Assembly: GCF_017302985.1 (NCBI RefSeq) | Contig: NZ_JAFIMU010000013.1 | Span: 186,001 to 250,000 of the forward strand | Source: Corallococcus macrosporus | GTDB taxonomy: Bacteria; Myxococcota; Myxococcia; Myxococcales; Myxococcaceae | DNA: 64,000 nt | Reading direction: 5' to 3' | Shown here: one piece after another, positions 28,011 to 36,796 of the stretch | Layout of the letters: each line of letters begins with the position of its first letter | Numbering within the stretch: position 1 is the stretch's first letter | The notes under the pieces: generated by a model | Seen by the model: the letters and a program-made list of their open reading frames with translations, nothing else | What the model was told of the DNA's origin: nothing | The model's database searches: none | Translations under genes and position numbers: made by a program

Positions 28011-29849
28011 CTATGCCCGGGGCAGCACGATGGTGAACCGGGCCCCCTGCCCTGCCTCCGAGCGGACCTCCAGCGTCCCCCCGGCCTCCGTGATGATGCG
28101 CCACGCGACGCTCAGGCCCAGGCCCACATTGGACCAGACGTCCTTCGTGGTGAAGAAGGGCTCGAAGATGCGCGGCCGGATGTTCTCCGCGATGCCCTTG
28201 CCGGTGTCCTCCACCTCCAGGGTGCACATGCCATCGCGCTCCCCGGTGCGCAGCGTGAGCCGCTTCACGGGTGTCTTCAGCATCGCCGTACGCGCGTTGG
28301 ACAGCAGCGCCAGCACCACCTGTGACAGGTGCCCGGGGTCCGCCTTCACGCGAGGCACCTCCGCGCTCAGCTCCGTCACCAGGTCGACGCCCTCTCCGCG
28401 CGTCTGGTTCTCCGTGAGGCTCAGCGCGTCGCGCACCACCGCGTTCAGGTCCACGGGCCGCAGGTCCGGACGCTCGCGCTGCTGGGAGAAGCGCAGCAGG
28501 TTCTGGGTGATGTCCTTGCAGCGCTTGGCGCTCTGTTCAATCTTCCGCAGCGTCTCGAAGTCCGTGTCGTCCGCGCCCCGGTCCAGCAGCAGGAGCTGCA
28601 CGTTGCCCAGGATGCCGGCCAGCGGGTTGTTGATTTCATGCGCCACGCCCGCGCCCAGCTGGCCCACCGCCGCCAGCTTCTGCGCCTCCACCAGTTGGAG
28701 CTGCGCCGCCCGCAGGTCCGCCGTGGCCTCCTCCACCCGGACGCGCAGGTCGTCGTTCCAGCTCATCAGCCGAGCGCGAGACGCCTCCAGCTCCTCGCCC
28801 ATTCGGTTGAAGGTGGACGCAAGCTCGCTCAATTCGTCGTGGCCCTCCACCGGCAGGCGGCGCTCCAGCTCGCCGCGGCCATAGGCCTCCGCGCCCTGCA
28901 CCACCTGCGCGAGCCGCCGGTCCAGGCGCCGGGTGAAGAGCGCGCCCAGCGCCAGCAGCACCAGCAGCGCGCCCGCCACGGACGCGAGCACCGTGGTGCG
29001 CAGCTCCCGCACCGGCGTCAGCGCCAGGGCCTCGTCCTCGGTCACGACGACGCCCATCTCCAGCGTGTTCACCCAGGCCACGCTCGCCCGGCGCGCGGGG
29101 TCCTTCAGCTGGAAGCTGCGCCCGGTGTCCGTCCCCTGCGCGGAGGCCTGCGCCTCGCGCAGCTCCGGCTCCAGCGCAGCCATGCGCCGCGAGGGCTGTG
29201 AGCTGGCCAGGATGCGCCCCTCGCTGTCCACCACGTCCAGCTGCTGCCCATCGTCCGCGCGCCGCGCGAGCAGCGCCTCCAGCTGCGTGAAGACGAGCTC
29301 CGCGATGGCGTACGGCGCCTCCTCCGAGGCCCCCAGCTTCACCGCCACCGCCACGGCGGCCGCGCCCGAACCCGGGTGCACGTACGCGGTGCCCAGCGCC
29401 GCCTGTCCCTTGCCCCCGTCCCGGAACTGCTCCACCGGCACCGCGTTCGCCAGCTGCGGGACGTTCGCGGCGTCGAAGGCGGGGTGGCGCTCGAGCGGCT
29501 CGGCGCTCCGGAACACGGCCGGCCCCAGGGGCTTGCCGTGCGCGTCCGCCTGGATGACCGCGCTCACCGTGGTGGACTGGCCGTAGAGGAGCAGCAGCAT
29601 GCCGCGCACCTCGTCCGGCGTGGCGCGCTCCCAGGGCAACAGCTCCGCGGAGCGGGCCAGGCCGTTGACCACCTCCATCAGGTTCGCCTCCACCGCCTCC
29701 GCGGTGGCCGTGGCGAGCGCGCGCTGCTGATCATCGATGCGCTGCGCGAGCGCCTGCTCCGAGCGCGACAACAGCAGGAAACCCACGATGGCCAGGGGCA
29801 GCACCGTCGCGGCGAGCATGAAGAGGATGAGCTGCTGGTAGAGCCTCAT
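28011..29849 (-). CDS. Membrane sensor histidine kinase
   Basis: 612 residues. Two transmembrane helices (about 7-27 and 285-305) flank a ~250-residue periplasmic region of dCache-like character. A HAMP domain follows (RRLDRRLAQVVQGAEAYGRG), then a short coiled coil. The HisKA domain has GAGVAHEINNPLAGI with His at about 404, the NtrB-like HE-I-NNP type. The HATPase domain has LLSNARTAM (N box), VEDTGKGI (G1) and NVGLGLSVAW (G2). Catalytic residues look intact. Start ATG overlaps the stop of the upstream 1112-residue regulator (ATGA), so the two are translationally coupled and probably one pathway. Confidence 0.92.
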   Translation of the reverse strand: MRLYQQLILFMLAATVLPLAIVGFLLLSRSEQALAQRIDDQQRALATATAEAVEANLMEVVNGLARSAELLPWERATPDEVRGMLLLLYGQSTTVSAVIQADAHGKPLGPAVFRSAEPLERHPAFDAANVPQLANAVPVEQFRDGGKGQAALGTAYVHPGSGAAAVAVAVKLGASEEAPYAIAELVFTQLEALLARRADDGQQLDVVDSEGRILASSQPSRRMAALEPELREAQASAQGTDTGRSFQLKDPARRASVAWVNTLEMGVVVTEDEALALTPVRELRTTVLASVAGALLVLLALGALFTRRLDRRLAQVVQGAEAYGRGELERRLPVEGHDELSELASTFNRMGEELEASRARLMSWNDDLRVRVEEATADLRAAQLQLVEAQKLAAVGQLGAGVAHEINNPLAGILGNVQLLLLDRGADDTDFETLRKIEQSAKRCKDITQNLLRFSQQRERPDLRPVDLNAVVRDALSLTENQTRGEGVDLVTELSAEVPRVKADPGHLSQVVLALLSNARTAMLKTPVKRLTLRTGERDGMCTLEVEDTGKGIAENIRPRIFEPFFTTKDVWSNVGLGLSVAWRIITEAGGTLEVRSEAGQGARFTIVLPRA

Positions 29850-32800
29850 CCGGTGACGGACCGGACCACGCGCTCTAAGTCGCTGCGCAGGAAGACGGAG
29901 CCAGGAATCGCCTTGGCCCGCTTCTTCATGTCCGCGGCCCGGCGCGCCAGCTCCGCGTGGTCATGCGCCACGCCGTCCGTCATCACCGCCACCACGGACA
30001 CGCTCATGATGGGGAACTGGCGCTTCTCCCCGAAGCGGTCCTCCGCCTCGATGTGGCCGCGCTCCCGGTCGTGCCGGTCGTAGTAGAGCGGGATGATCCG
30101 GTCGAACGCTTCGATGGCCCGCTGGCACACGCGGTCCACGGACTCCACGGAGGTGATGAACACGAAGTCGTCGCCGGCCACGTGGCCCAGGAAGTCCCCC
30201 GGGGCGCCTTCCTGCTGGAAGATCTCCCGCATGAGGTCGCCCGTCTGGCGCACCACGCCGTCTGCCTTCGCGAAGCCGTAGTAGTCGTTGTAGGCCTTGA
30301 GGTTGTCCAGGTCCAGGTAGCAGAACGCGAACGGCTGGCGCGCGCCCAGCCGGCGCTGCACCTCGCGCTCGATGGCGGTGGACCCGGGCAGCTGCGTGGT
30401 GGGCGACGAGGACAGCTCCTGCTCCTTGCGCCGCAGCATGCTCTCCACACGCGCGCCCAGCTCCAGCGCGTCGAAGGGCTTGGTGATGTAGTCGTCCCCG
30501 CCCAGCTTCAGCGCGCGGACCTTGGACGACGTCTCCGTGCGCGCGGAGATGAAGATGACGGAGATGTGGCCGCTGGCGCGCTCGGCCTTGATCTCCTCCA
30601 GGAACGCGAACCCGTCGCCGTCCGGCAGCGTGACGTCCAGCAGCACCGCGTCCGGCCTGCGCTCGCGCAGCGAACGGCGGCCCTCCTCCACGCTGTGCGC
30701 GACGCCGACCTCGAAGCCCAGCCCCTCCAGCACCTCGCGGCAGATGAAGGCGATCTTCACGTCGTCGTCCACCACCAGCACGCGCCCGTGCTGCGCCCCG
30801 GCCCGCCCGCGCGCCAGCGAGTCCACCGTGGCCAGGAGCTTGTCGCCCGCCAGCGGCCGCACGAGGAACGCGTCCGCGCCGGCCCGGAAGGCGCGCTGGC
30901 GCTCGTCGAACGCGGAGGTGAGCAGCAGCGGCGCGCGGCGCGTCTCCGGATCATGCCGCAGGATCTCGGCCAGCCGCAGGCCGTCCACATCCGGCAGCCG
31001 CACCGACACCAGCAGCACGTCCGGGTGCATGTTGCGCGCGGCGGACAGCCCCTCCTCCGCGGAGCCCGCCAGGCGCACGCGGTAGCCCCGGGCGCCCAGC
31101 AGGGCCTTCATGATGTGGCCCACCTCGGGCTCGCCCTCGATGATGAGCACCTTGCCGCGCGAGTCCGCGCGGATGGGCTGCGGCGACGGCAGCAGCGTGT
31201 CCACGGCCGCCTGCGACAGCACGTCCTGGGGCGGCTCCGTGGGCAGCACGGCGATGAAGCGCACGCCGTCGTGCGAGGGCTCGGACCAGATGCGGCCGCC
31301 GTGGGCCTCCACGATGTTGCGGCAGATGGGCAGGCCCAGGCCGGTGCCGCGCACGGTGCGGTTCGCCTGCGTGCGGGCCTGCTCGAAGCGGTCGAAGATG
31401 CGCTCCAGGCTCTCTTCCGGGATGGGGTCGCCGCTGTTCCAGCAGGACAGCACCACGTAGCCGGGCAGGCTGGACGTGGCGCGCAGCTCCACGCGCACCT
31501 CGCCGCCCTCGGGCGTGAACTTCACCGCGTTGTTGAGCAGGTTGTTGAGCACCTGGTTCACGCGGTTGGGGTCCACCATGGCGCGCAGCGGGTGCTGCGG
31601 CAGCATGGGGACGACGCGGATGCGCTTCTCCGCGAAGGCGGGCCCGTACTTCTCCACCACGCGCTGGACCAGCTCCTCCAGGTAGATGCGCTCGAAGCTC
31701 ATCTTCAGCCGGCCCTGCGCGTACTTCGACAGGTCCAGCAGGTCGTCCACGATGCTGTTGAGCTTCTCCGCGGAGTCCTTCGCCAACGACAGGTAGCGGT
31801 GCTGCCGCTCGTTGATGTCCCCGGCCATCCGGTTGAGGACCAGGTCCAGCGCGCCGGTGATGGAGGTGAGCGGCGTGCGCAGCTCGTGGCTCACCATGGA
31901 GACGAAGGTGTCCTTGCGCTCCTCCAGCCGCTTCTGGTCGGTGATGTCGCGCAAGACCACGCACACGCCGCGCAGGGTGCCGCGCGCGTCGTTGACGGGC
32001 GTCACGGTGGTCTGCACGGTGCGGTCGAAGAGCTTCACGTCCTCGCGCAGCACCTGGTGGCCGCTGTACTCCAGGTTGCGCACCAACTGGAACGGCTGGA
32101 AGCCCAGGCGCTCCTCCAGGAGGCGGTTGGAGGGGCCCTGCCCTTCCTCCCCCGCGCGCAGGATGCGGCGGGCCGCGGGGTTCATCACCACGATGTCGTT
32201 CTTCTCGTCGGTGAGCACCACGCCGTCCGCCATGGACGCGACCATGCGCTCCATGCGGTGGCGGGCCTCTTCCTCCGCGCTGCGCAGGGACTGGATGGCG
32301 TCCGCCGTCTGGTTGGCGAGCACGTCCAGGAGCAGCCCGTCGTCCTCCGTGAACGCATCCGCGCGGTGGGAGAACAGCGACAGCATGCCCACGGGCCTCC
32401 CCGCGGCGGTGAGGTTCACCGTGAGCTGGTTGGGGTAGACGACGGGGGACGCGGAGTCCTTCGTGGTGGTGCCGGTGACGCGGGTGATGACCCGGTCCTC
32501 CGGGAGCGTCAGGCCGCTGCTCTTGCGGTACGCGCCGAGCATGGACTCCTTGACGCCCAGCAGGGCCTCCTCGCCCACGTTGCCCACGCAGCGCAGCCGC
32601 AGCGTGGCCCCGCGCTGGCCGTCCGGCGCGATGAGGGCCGCGCCGCAGTCATACGGCAGCACGCGGGCCACGGCGGTGAGCACGCGGTCGATGATGGCGT
32701 CGTAGCTGGCCGGGTCGTTCGCGCTGGCGCGGCTGACCTCGTAGAGGACGAAGAGGGCCTCCACCCGCTGGTGCAGCTGGCGGATGAGCTTCTCCTTGTC

Positions 32801-33184
32801 CTTCTTGAGCTGGGCGAACTCCACCGCGTTCTTCACGGTGATGAGCAGGTCGTTCACGTCCCAGGGCTTGGTGACGTAGCGGTACACCTGGCCCTGGTTG
32901 ATGGCCGCGATGATGTCCTGCGGATCCGTGTACGCCGTCAGGAGCAGCGTCGTGACTTCGATGCCCTCCGAGCGCGCGGCGTTGACCAGGTCGATGCCGG
33001 TCATCTCCGGCATGCGCTGGTCCGTGACGAGGACGTCCACGGGCTCGGTACGCAGGATTTCCAGGGCTGCCTTGCCGTGAGGGGCGGTGAGGACGCGGTA
33101 GCGTCGCTGGAACATCCGGTTGAGGATGTCCAGGACGTCAGCCTCGTCATCGACGAAGAGCAGCGTGTGGCGGAGGTCGGACAC
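29846..33184 (-). CDS. Hybrid kinase: REC-GAF-PAS-HisKA-HATPase-pseudoREC-REC-degenerate GGDEF
   Basis: 1112 residues, no membrane segment. Receiver 1 (1-120; FVDDEAD, VLVTDQRMPEM, YVTKPWD) is intact. GAF (about 140-300), PAS (about 310-425), HisKA with VSHELRTPLTS (His about 434), HATPase with NNLLNNAVKF and GTGLGLPIC. The second receiver (about 678-790) has EGEPE in place of the acidic pair and VSVRLPD where the phospho-Asp should be, so it is probably not phosphorylated. The third (about 800-915; VVDDDVK, LLDVTLPDGDG, ITKPFD) is intact. The last domain is GGDEF-like but reads AGDDF (about 1003), so diguanylate cyclase activity is doubtful. GTG start, divergent from lexA. Confidence 0.9.
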   Translation of the reverse strand: MSDLRHTLLFVDDEADVLDILNRMFQRRYRVLTAPHGKAALEILRTEPVDVLVTDQRMPEMTGIDLVNAARSEGIEVTTLLLTAYTDPQDIIAAINQGQVYRYVTKPWDVNDLLITVKNAVEFAQLKKDKEKLIRQLHQRVEALFVLYEVSRASANDPASYDAIIDRVLTAVARVLPYDCGAALIAPDGQRGATLRLRCVGNVGEEALLGVKESMLGAYRKSSGLTLPEDRVITRVTGTTTKDSASPVVYPNQLTVNLTAAGRPVGMLSLFSHRADAFTEDDGLLLDVLANQTADAIQSLRSAEEEARHRMERMVASMADGVVLTDEKNDIVVMNPAARRILRAGEEGQGPSNRLLEERLGFQPFQLVRNLEYSGHQVLREDVKLFDRTVQTTVTPVNDARGTLRGVCVVLRDITDQKRLEERKDTFVSMVSHELRTPLTSITGALDLVLNRMAGDINERQHRYLSLAKDSAEKLNSIVDDLLDLSKYAQGRLKMSFERIYLEELVQRVVEKYGPAFAEKRIRVVPMLPQHPLRAMVDPNRVNQVLNNLLNNAVKFTPEGGEVRVELRATSSLPGYVVLSCWNSGDPIPEESLERIFDRFEQARTQANRTVRGTGLGLPICRNIVEAHGGRIWSEPSHDGVRFIAVLPTEPPQDVLSQAAVDTLLPSPQPIRADSRGKVLIIEGEPEVGHIMKALLGARGYRVRLAGSAEEGLSAARNMHPDVLLVSVRLPDVDGLRLAEILRHDPETRRAPLLLTSAFDERQRAFRAGADAFLVRPLAGDKLLATVDSLARGRAGAQHGRVLVVDDDVKIAFICREVLEGLGFEVGVAHSVEEGRRSLRERRPDAVLLDVTLPDGDGFAFLEEIKAERASGHISVIFISARTETSSKVRALKLGGDDYITKPFDALELGARVESMLRRKEQELSSSPTTQLPGSTAIEREVQRRLGARQPFAFCYLDLDNLKAYNDYYGFAKADGVVRQTGDLMREIFQQEGAPGDFLGHVAGDDFVFITSVESVDRVCQRAIEAFDRIIPLYYDRHDRERGHIEAEDRFGEKRQFPIMSVSVVAVMTDGVAHDHAELARRAADMKKRAKAIPGSVFLRSDLERVVRSVTG

Positions 33185-33275
33185 GGCGGCGCCAAGTGTA
33201 CGCCGAGATCAACGCGCCTCCTCAAGCTGCGAGAACGACGGGCCCGAGGCAGCACGGCGGGTATGGGTGGGGGTA

Positions 33276-33307
33276 CTGAACAGATTGACTCTACACGTAT
33301 GTTCAGG
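33276..33307 (+). promoter_or_regulatory. LexA (SOS) box and -35 of the lexA promoter
   Basis: CTACACGTATGTTCAGG (33291-33307) matches the M. xanthus LexA-box consensus CTRHAMRYBYGTTCAGS (recalled from the literature) at 16 of 17 positions. An inverted half, CTGAACA (33276-33282), mirrors TGTTCAG (33300-33306). A TTGACT hexamer (33285-33290) directly precedes the box, so LexA would sit over the spacer of its own promoter. No good -10 is seen. Confidence 0.75.
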
Positions 33308-33380
33308 GAGCATGGGACACTGAAATTCTGTTGCCCATCACCGCCAGAGCAGGCGGGCGACCGAGCGAAGGAGTGCGGCC

Positions 33381-34049
33381 ATGGAAGAGCTCACGGAGCG
33401 CCAGCGCGAAATCCTGACCTTCATCGTGAAGGAGACGGAGGTCCGAGGCTTCCCCCCGACCATCCGGGAGATTGGGGAGCACATGGACATCCGCTCGACC
33501 AACGGGGTGAACGACCACCTGAAGGCCCTGGAGCGCAAGGGCTACCTGACCCGCGGCGAGCAGCAGAGCCGCTCGCTGGTGCCCACCAAGCGGGCAAGGC
33601 TGCTGTTGGGCCTCGGCATGAAGAGCCGGGAGTCCGGCATGGTGGAGATCCCCCTGCTGGGCAAGGTGGCGGCGGGTGCGCCGGCGCTGGCCCAGGAGCA
33701 CATGGAGGACTCGGTCAAGATCGACAGCTTCCTGCTGGGCGGGGTGAACGGCCGGGAGGTGTTCGCGCTGAGGGTCAAGGGCCAGTCGATGATCGACGAC
33801 GGCATCCACGACGGGGACTACCTCTTCGTGAAGAAGACGCCGTCGGCGCAGCCGGGTGAGATCGTCGTGGCGCTCATCGAGGACGAGGCCACGGTGAAGC
33901 GTTACTACCCGGAGCAGGACCGCATCCGCTTCCAGCCGGCGAACGCGACGATGCAGCCCATCTACGTGAACCGCTCGGACTTCCGCTCCACGATGATCCT
34001 GGGGCAGGTGGTGGGCGTGTACCGGAAGCTGCAGGGCGGCAGGACGTAA
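33381..34049 (+). CDS. lexA: LexA repressor
   Basis: 222 residues. N-terminal winged helix ([46 protein letters not shown]). C-terminal S24 autopeptidase domain with the Ala98-Gly99 cleavage site (VAAGAPA), Ser136 in VKGQSMID and Lys173 in EATVKRYY. On DNA damage RecA filaments trigger self-cleavage and release of SOS genes. AAGGAG lies 7 nt upstream of the ATG. The upstream SOS box predicts autoregulation. Ends before a strong hairpin shared with the convergent lipoprotein gene. Confidence 0.97.
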   Translation: MEELTERQREILTFIVKETEVRGFPPTIREIGEHMDIRSTNGVNDHLKALERKGYLTRGEQQSRSLVPTKRARLLLGLGMKSRESGMVEIPLLGKVAAGAPALAQEHMEDSVKIDSFLLGGVNGREVFALRVKGQSMIDDGIHDGDYLFVKKTPSAQPGEIVVALIEDEATVKRYYPEQDRIRFQPANATMQPIYVNRSDFRSTMILGQVVGVYRKLQGGRT

Positions 34050-34061
34050 GGAGCGGTGACA

Positions 34062-34088
34062 CCGCCCGGGCAGGGTGGGCCCGGGCGG
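34062..34088. terminator. Bidirectional hairpin after lexA
   Basis: CCGCCCGGGC (34062-34071) and GCCCGGGCGG (34079-34088) form a perfect 10-bp stem with a 7-nt loop between the convergent lexA and lipoprotein genes. No U-tract. Confidence 0.65.
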
Positions 34089-34094
34089 GAGGCC

Positions 34095-34844
34095 TCAAGG
34101 GACGGGGCAGGCCCCGCAGTCGAGCGAGTGGCCGCAGCCGTCCGGCACCACGGTACCGCAGGAGCGCCCCAGCGAGGCGCAGGTCCCGGGTGTGCAGCAG
34201 GTGTTGTCCGCGGTGCAGGTCTGCCCCCGGGGACACAGGCCGCAGTCGATGCGGCCGTGGGTGGTTTCCGCGAAGCCACAAGCGATCTGGATGCTGGCGC
34301 AGAGTTCGGGCGCGGAGACGCCGTCCATGCGCATGCGCCCGGCGTGCTGCTCCCGGAGTACTTCCAGCGAGAGGTAGGAAGCGACGGGTGCCTCGGCGGG
34401 AGGCGTGCGGATGTTCACGCCCCGGTGTCCAGCCGGGGCCAGTGAGCGCTCGGAGGTCAGCCACAGCCCCACTTCGGTGCCGGGCGGTGGCGCCTCGGTG
34501 AGGAGCACGAAGTCCCCGCCTTCAAAGTCCTGATACGGAATGGACAGCAGCAGTGCCTGGCTCTCCCCCAGCATCAGCGCGGGTGGCATGAGGGCCGTGG
34601 GCATGAACTCCAGCGGACTCAGGCCCCTGAGCCTGATCAACAGCCCCTCGTGGACGGTGGTCGGTTCCTGCGTCGCGCCGCGAAAAACCCCGAAGCCCCG
34701 GGTGATGTGCACACGTTCCACCGACGTCACGGTGCCAAGGTCTGAGTTCTGGGAGCGCGGCCAGGCCCGGGGAGCAGGTGGAGGCGGCAACTCCGAGCAC
34801 GCCAGCATCAGGCCCAGGACCAGCAGACCGCACAGGCGCAGCAT
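34095..34844 (-). CDS. Cys-rich lipoprotein of unknown function
   Basis: 249 residues. Lipoprotein signal LLVLGLMLACSE. The body (GTVTSVERVHITRGFGVFRG; GGDFVLLTEAPPPGTEVGLW) is strand rich. The last ~60 residues hold many cysteines in the pattern CG-C-G-C (IDCGLCPRGQTC, NTCCTPGTC, LDCGACPVP), common in myxobacterial secreted proteins and probably disulfide bonded. ATG 34844 begins the signal; GAGGGG is upstream. It follows the immunity gene by 37 bp on the same strand and may belong to the toxin locus. Confidence 0.75.
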   Translation of the reverse strand: MLRLCGLLVLGLMLACSELPPPPAPRAWPRSQNSDLGTVTSVERVHITRGFGVFRGATQEPTTVHEGLLIRLRGLSPLEFMPTALMPPALMLGESQALLLSIPYQDFEGGDFVLLTEAPPPGTEVGLWLTSERSLAPAGHRGVNIRTPPAEAPVASYLSLEVLREQHAGRMRMDGVSAPELCASIQIACGFAETTHGRIDCGLCPRGQTCTADNTCCTPGTCASLGRSCGTVVPDGCGHSLDCGACPVP

Positions 34845-34881
34845 GTGTCGTCCCCCTCGGAGCTTCGTGACGCCGTGACAA

Positions 34882-35469
34882 TCAGACTTCAGTGAACCGT
34901 ATTCCCGTGGCGCGGATGCGCTCCAGGGCGAGCTTGATGTCCTCGGAGACGATGAGGGCGATGGACCATCCCCACGTCCGGAACACCTTCGCATCCCCGA
35001 CCCGCGTCGGATCAATGCGCAAGCCCTCGACATCGCGATACTGCCCCACCCGATCCGGCCGGCCATCTTGAGGCGTCCACCGGATCACCTCCTCGGATGC
35101 TGCGTCATCAATGCAGCGAATGAGCCGGGTCGCCACGAGGATGAAGTGCGGCTCCGCATGCCCCTCGACGTTCACGGACACGAGTTGGATGTCCTGCGCT
35201 GCCAGCTCTGAAATAACAACTGCGACCCGCGCACTGACAATGGGCGTACTGAAGCCAGCAAGGGAGAAGTCGAGGGACGTTCCCGGCTGCTCCACGGGAA
35301 TGCTCAGCGTTTGTTGTGAAGGGACAGGCTGGCCCGCCCTGAACATCCAAGGGTCGTCCACCTCATACCCATGACCATCCAGGGGAATGCCCAGCTCCCA
35401 TCGTCCTGGGAGGGTGACGTCATCGAGAAGCCGGAAGTAGCGACGTGGCATGGATGGCTCCGGAATCAC
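34882..35469 (-). CDS. Imm11/DUF1629-type immunity protein
   Basis: 195 residues, no signal peptide. It reads as the myxobacterial DUF1629 (Imm11) family: PRRYFRLLDDVTLPGRWELG, DDPWMF, FILVATRLIRCIDDAASEEV, then KVFRTWGWSIALIVSEDIK and the terminal TGIRFTEV. Such proteins are usually encoded just after AHH-type toxin lipoproteins and are thought to neutralise them. Here ATG 35469 overlaps the toxin stop by 4 bp (ATGA). Family call from memory of the conserved ends; neutralisation is inferred from position. Confidence 0.8.
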   Translation of the reverse strand: MIPEPSMPRRYFRLLDDVTLPGRWELGIPLDGHGYEVDDPWMFRAGQPVPSQQTLSIPVEQPGTSLDFSLAGFSTPIVSARVAVVISELAAQDIQLVSVNVEGHAEPHFILVATRLIRCIDDAASEEVIRWTPQDGRPDRVGQYRDVEGLRIDPTRVGDAKVFRTWGWSIALIVSEDIKLALERIRATGIRFTEV

Positions 35470-36794
35470 TCGCTTCGCATGAGCAGCTTGTGGAGGCTTG
35501 AGCCTTCCGTGGTGGCCTCTTGCGCCAGCTTCCTGAGTTCGGCGACGAGAAACTCACGGCACTGCTCGATGCTCCGACACCCTCGCGTTGCGTCTTCCAA
35601 TCGGTCGTAGACGCGCTGATGGTACCGCTGCGAATGGGGGCCGCGATGTCCCGGGACTTCGACGACGTTCTCCGGATCCTTCAGCTCCATCCCGGCCTTC
35701 TTGAAGATGCGCTGGAAGCGAGGCGTCCACGGTCCGCCACGCTGCGTGGACACACTGTTCCGCAGGGTCGCCAGGTGGTGCTTCTGGCTGTCACCTCGTG
35801 AAGACATGGCGACCGCGTTGGGCGCGAGGGCGATGGTGAAGCCATCCGCGGTCATGGCAACGGACCGCACGCCTCCAATTCCCGCGTAGGCGTAGCCCGC
35901 CTGGGCCTCCACCGCGAGCGCCGCCTGCGCGGAGCCCGGGAGCCCCGGTGCCTTCGCCGCGAGCCCCACCGTGTTGCCCAGCGCCGCCGTGGCCAGCATC
36001 ACGAAGACCCGCGCGGCGTTCTTGCCCAGCACCTTCCCGTAGCCCTCCCCTGCTTCGCGCAGCTCGTCGAACGTCATCGCGCGGTCGGCCTGCTTCACCA
36101 ACGTCAACCACCCATCCAGCAGCCCCCACACCGTGTCCACGCCCAGGTACGCGATGGCGGTCGCGGTCATCAGCGCCGCGAGGCCCTTGGACACGGGCTC
36201 CGGCAACGACCACAGCAGCAGGTACACCGTGACGGAAGCCGTCACCGTGGCCAGCACCGCTCGCGGATTCACCACGCCGCGAAGGGCCTCCGCCGTCTCA
36301 TCCCACACCGAGTCCATCGCCAGTGCCAGCGCCAGGGAATAGCGGCCGTCGCTTCCAAGAATCGGTCCTTCTTCCAGCAGCGAGAGACAGTCCCGTCCCT
36401 GCTTCTTTCGCTCGCACCAGCGCCCATAGGCACGCGTCAGCTCCGCCGACGCATCGTCCAGCAGGTGCAGCTCCCGTGCTTCTGCTTCCCCCAGAGGGCG
36501 GATCCGATGCGTGCGCGCTTCATACCCGAACACGCCACTGCGCTCCGGCACGCCGAACAACGCCCGAGCCTCCCGCAGCGGATGCGAGAACGGCCGGACA
36601 TCCCGCGCGAGCACCGCGACCGTTCTCTCGAACTCATCCGGCTCCAGCTCCGCGTCCTCCAGCGGAGCCTCGTCGTCCACCCGGGGCGTCACGATGACGG
36701 GCTCAGCGCTCCCCGTCTCCAGACGCACGACCCGGACCGACGCGCAGCCGGTCAGCAGGAACGACAGCAGCAGGCACAGCCACCCACGACGCAT
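35466..36794 (-). CDS. SitA-like polymorphic toxin lipoprotein with AHH nuclease domain
   Basis: 442 residues. Lipoprotein signal LCLLLSFLLTGCAS. The middle (about 190-265) has two hydrophobic helices (AVLATVTASVTVYLLLW; GLAALMTATAIAYLGV) and a small-residue-rich stretch. The C-terminal ~100 residues are an AHH nuclease: KHHLATLRN, GPWTPRFQRIFKKAGMEL, NVVEVPGHRGPHSQRYHQRV, with paired His residues as predicted metal/catalytic ligands of the HNH/EndoVII fold. This design (lipoprotein plus C-terminal toxin plus adjacent immunity gene) is that of myxobacterial SitA toxins passed between cells by TraAB outer-membrane exchange. ATG 36794 lies 2 nt after the TPR stop. Confidence 0.82.
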   Translation of the reverse strand: MRRGWLCLLLSFLLTGCASVRVVRLETGSAEPVIVTPRVDDEAPLEDAELEPDEFERTVAVLARDVRPFSHPLREARALFGVPERSGVFGYEARTHRIRPLGEAEARELHLLDDASAELTRAYGRWCERKKQGRDCLSLLEEGPILGSDGRYSLALALAMDSVWDETAEALRGVVNPRAVLATVTASVTVYLLLWSLPEPVSKGLAALMTATAIAYLGVDTVWGLLDGWLTLVKQADRAMTFDELREAGEGYGKVLGKNAARVFVMLATAALGNTVGLAAKAPGLPGSAQAALAVEAQAGYAYAGIGGVRSVAMTADGFTIALAPNAVAMSSRGDSQKHHLATLRNSVSTQRGGPWTPRFQRIFKKAGMELKDPENVVEVPGHRGPHSQRYHQRVYDRLEDATRGCRSIEQCREFLVAELRKLAQEATTEGSSLHKLLMRSE

Positions 36795-36796
36795 GC

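Noticed and set aside
29957..33859. A 1300-codon plus-strand frame
   Set aside because: Mirror of the hybrid kinase gene (receiver, GAF, kinase motifs are on the minus strand); it also runs through lexA in the wrong frame.
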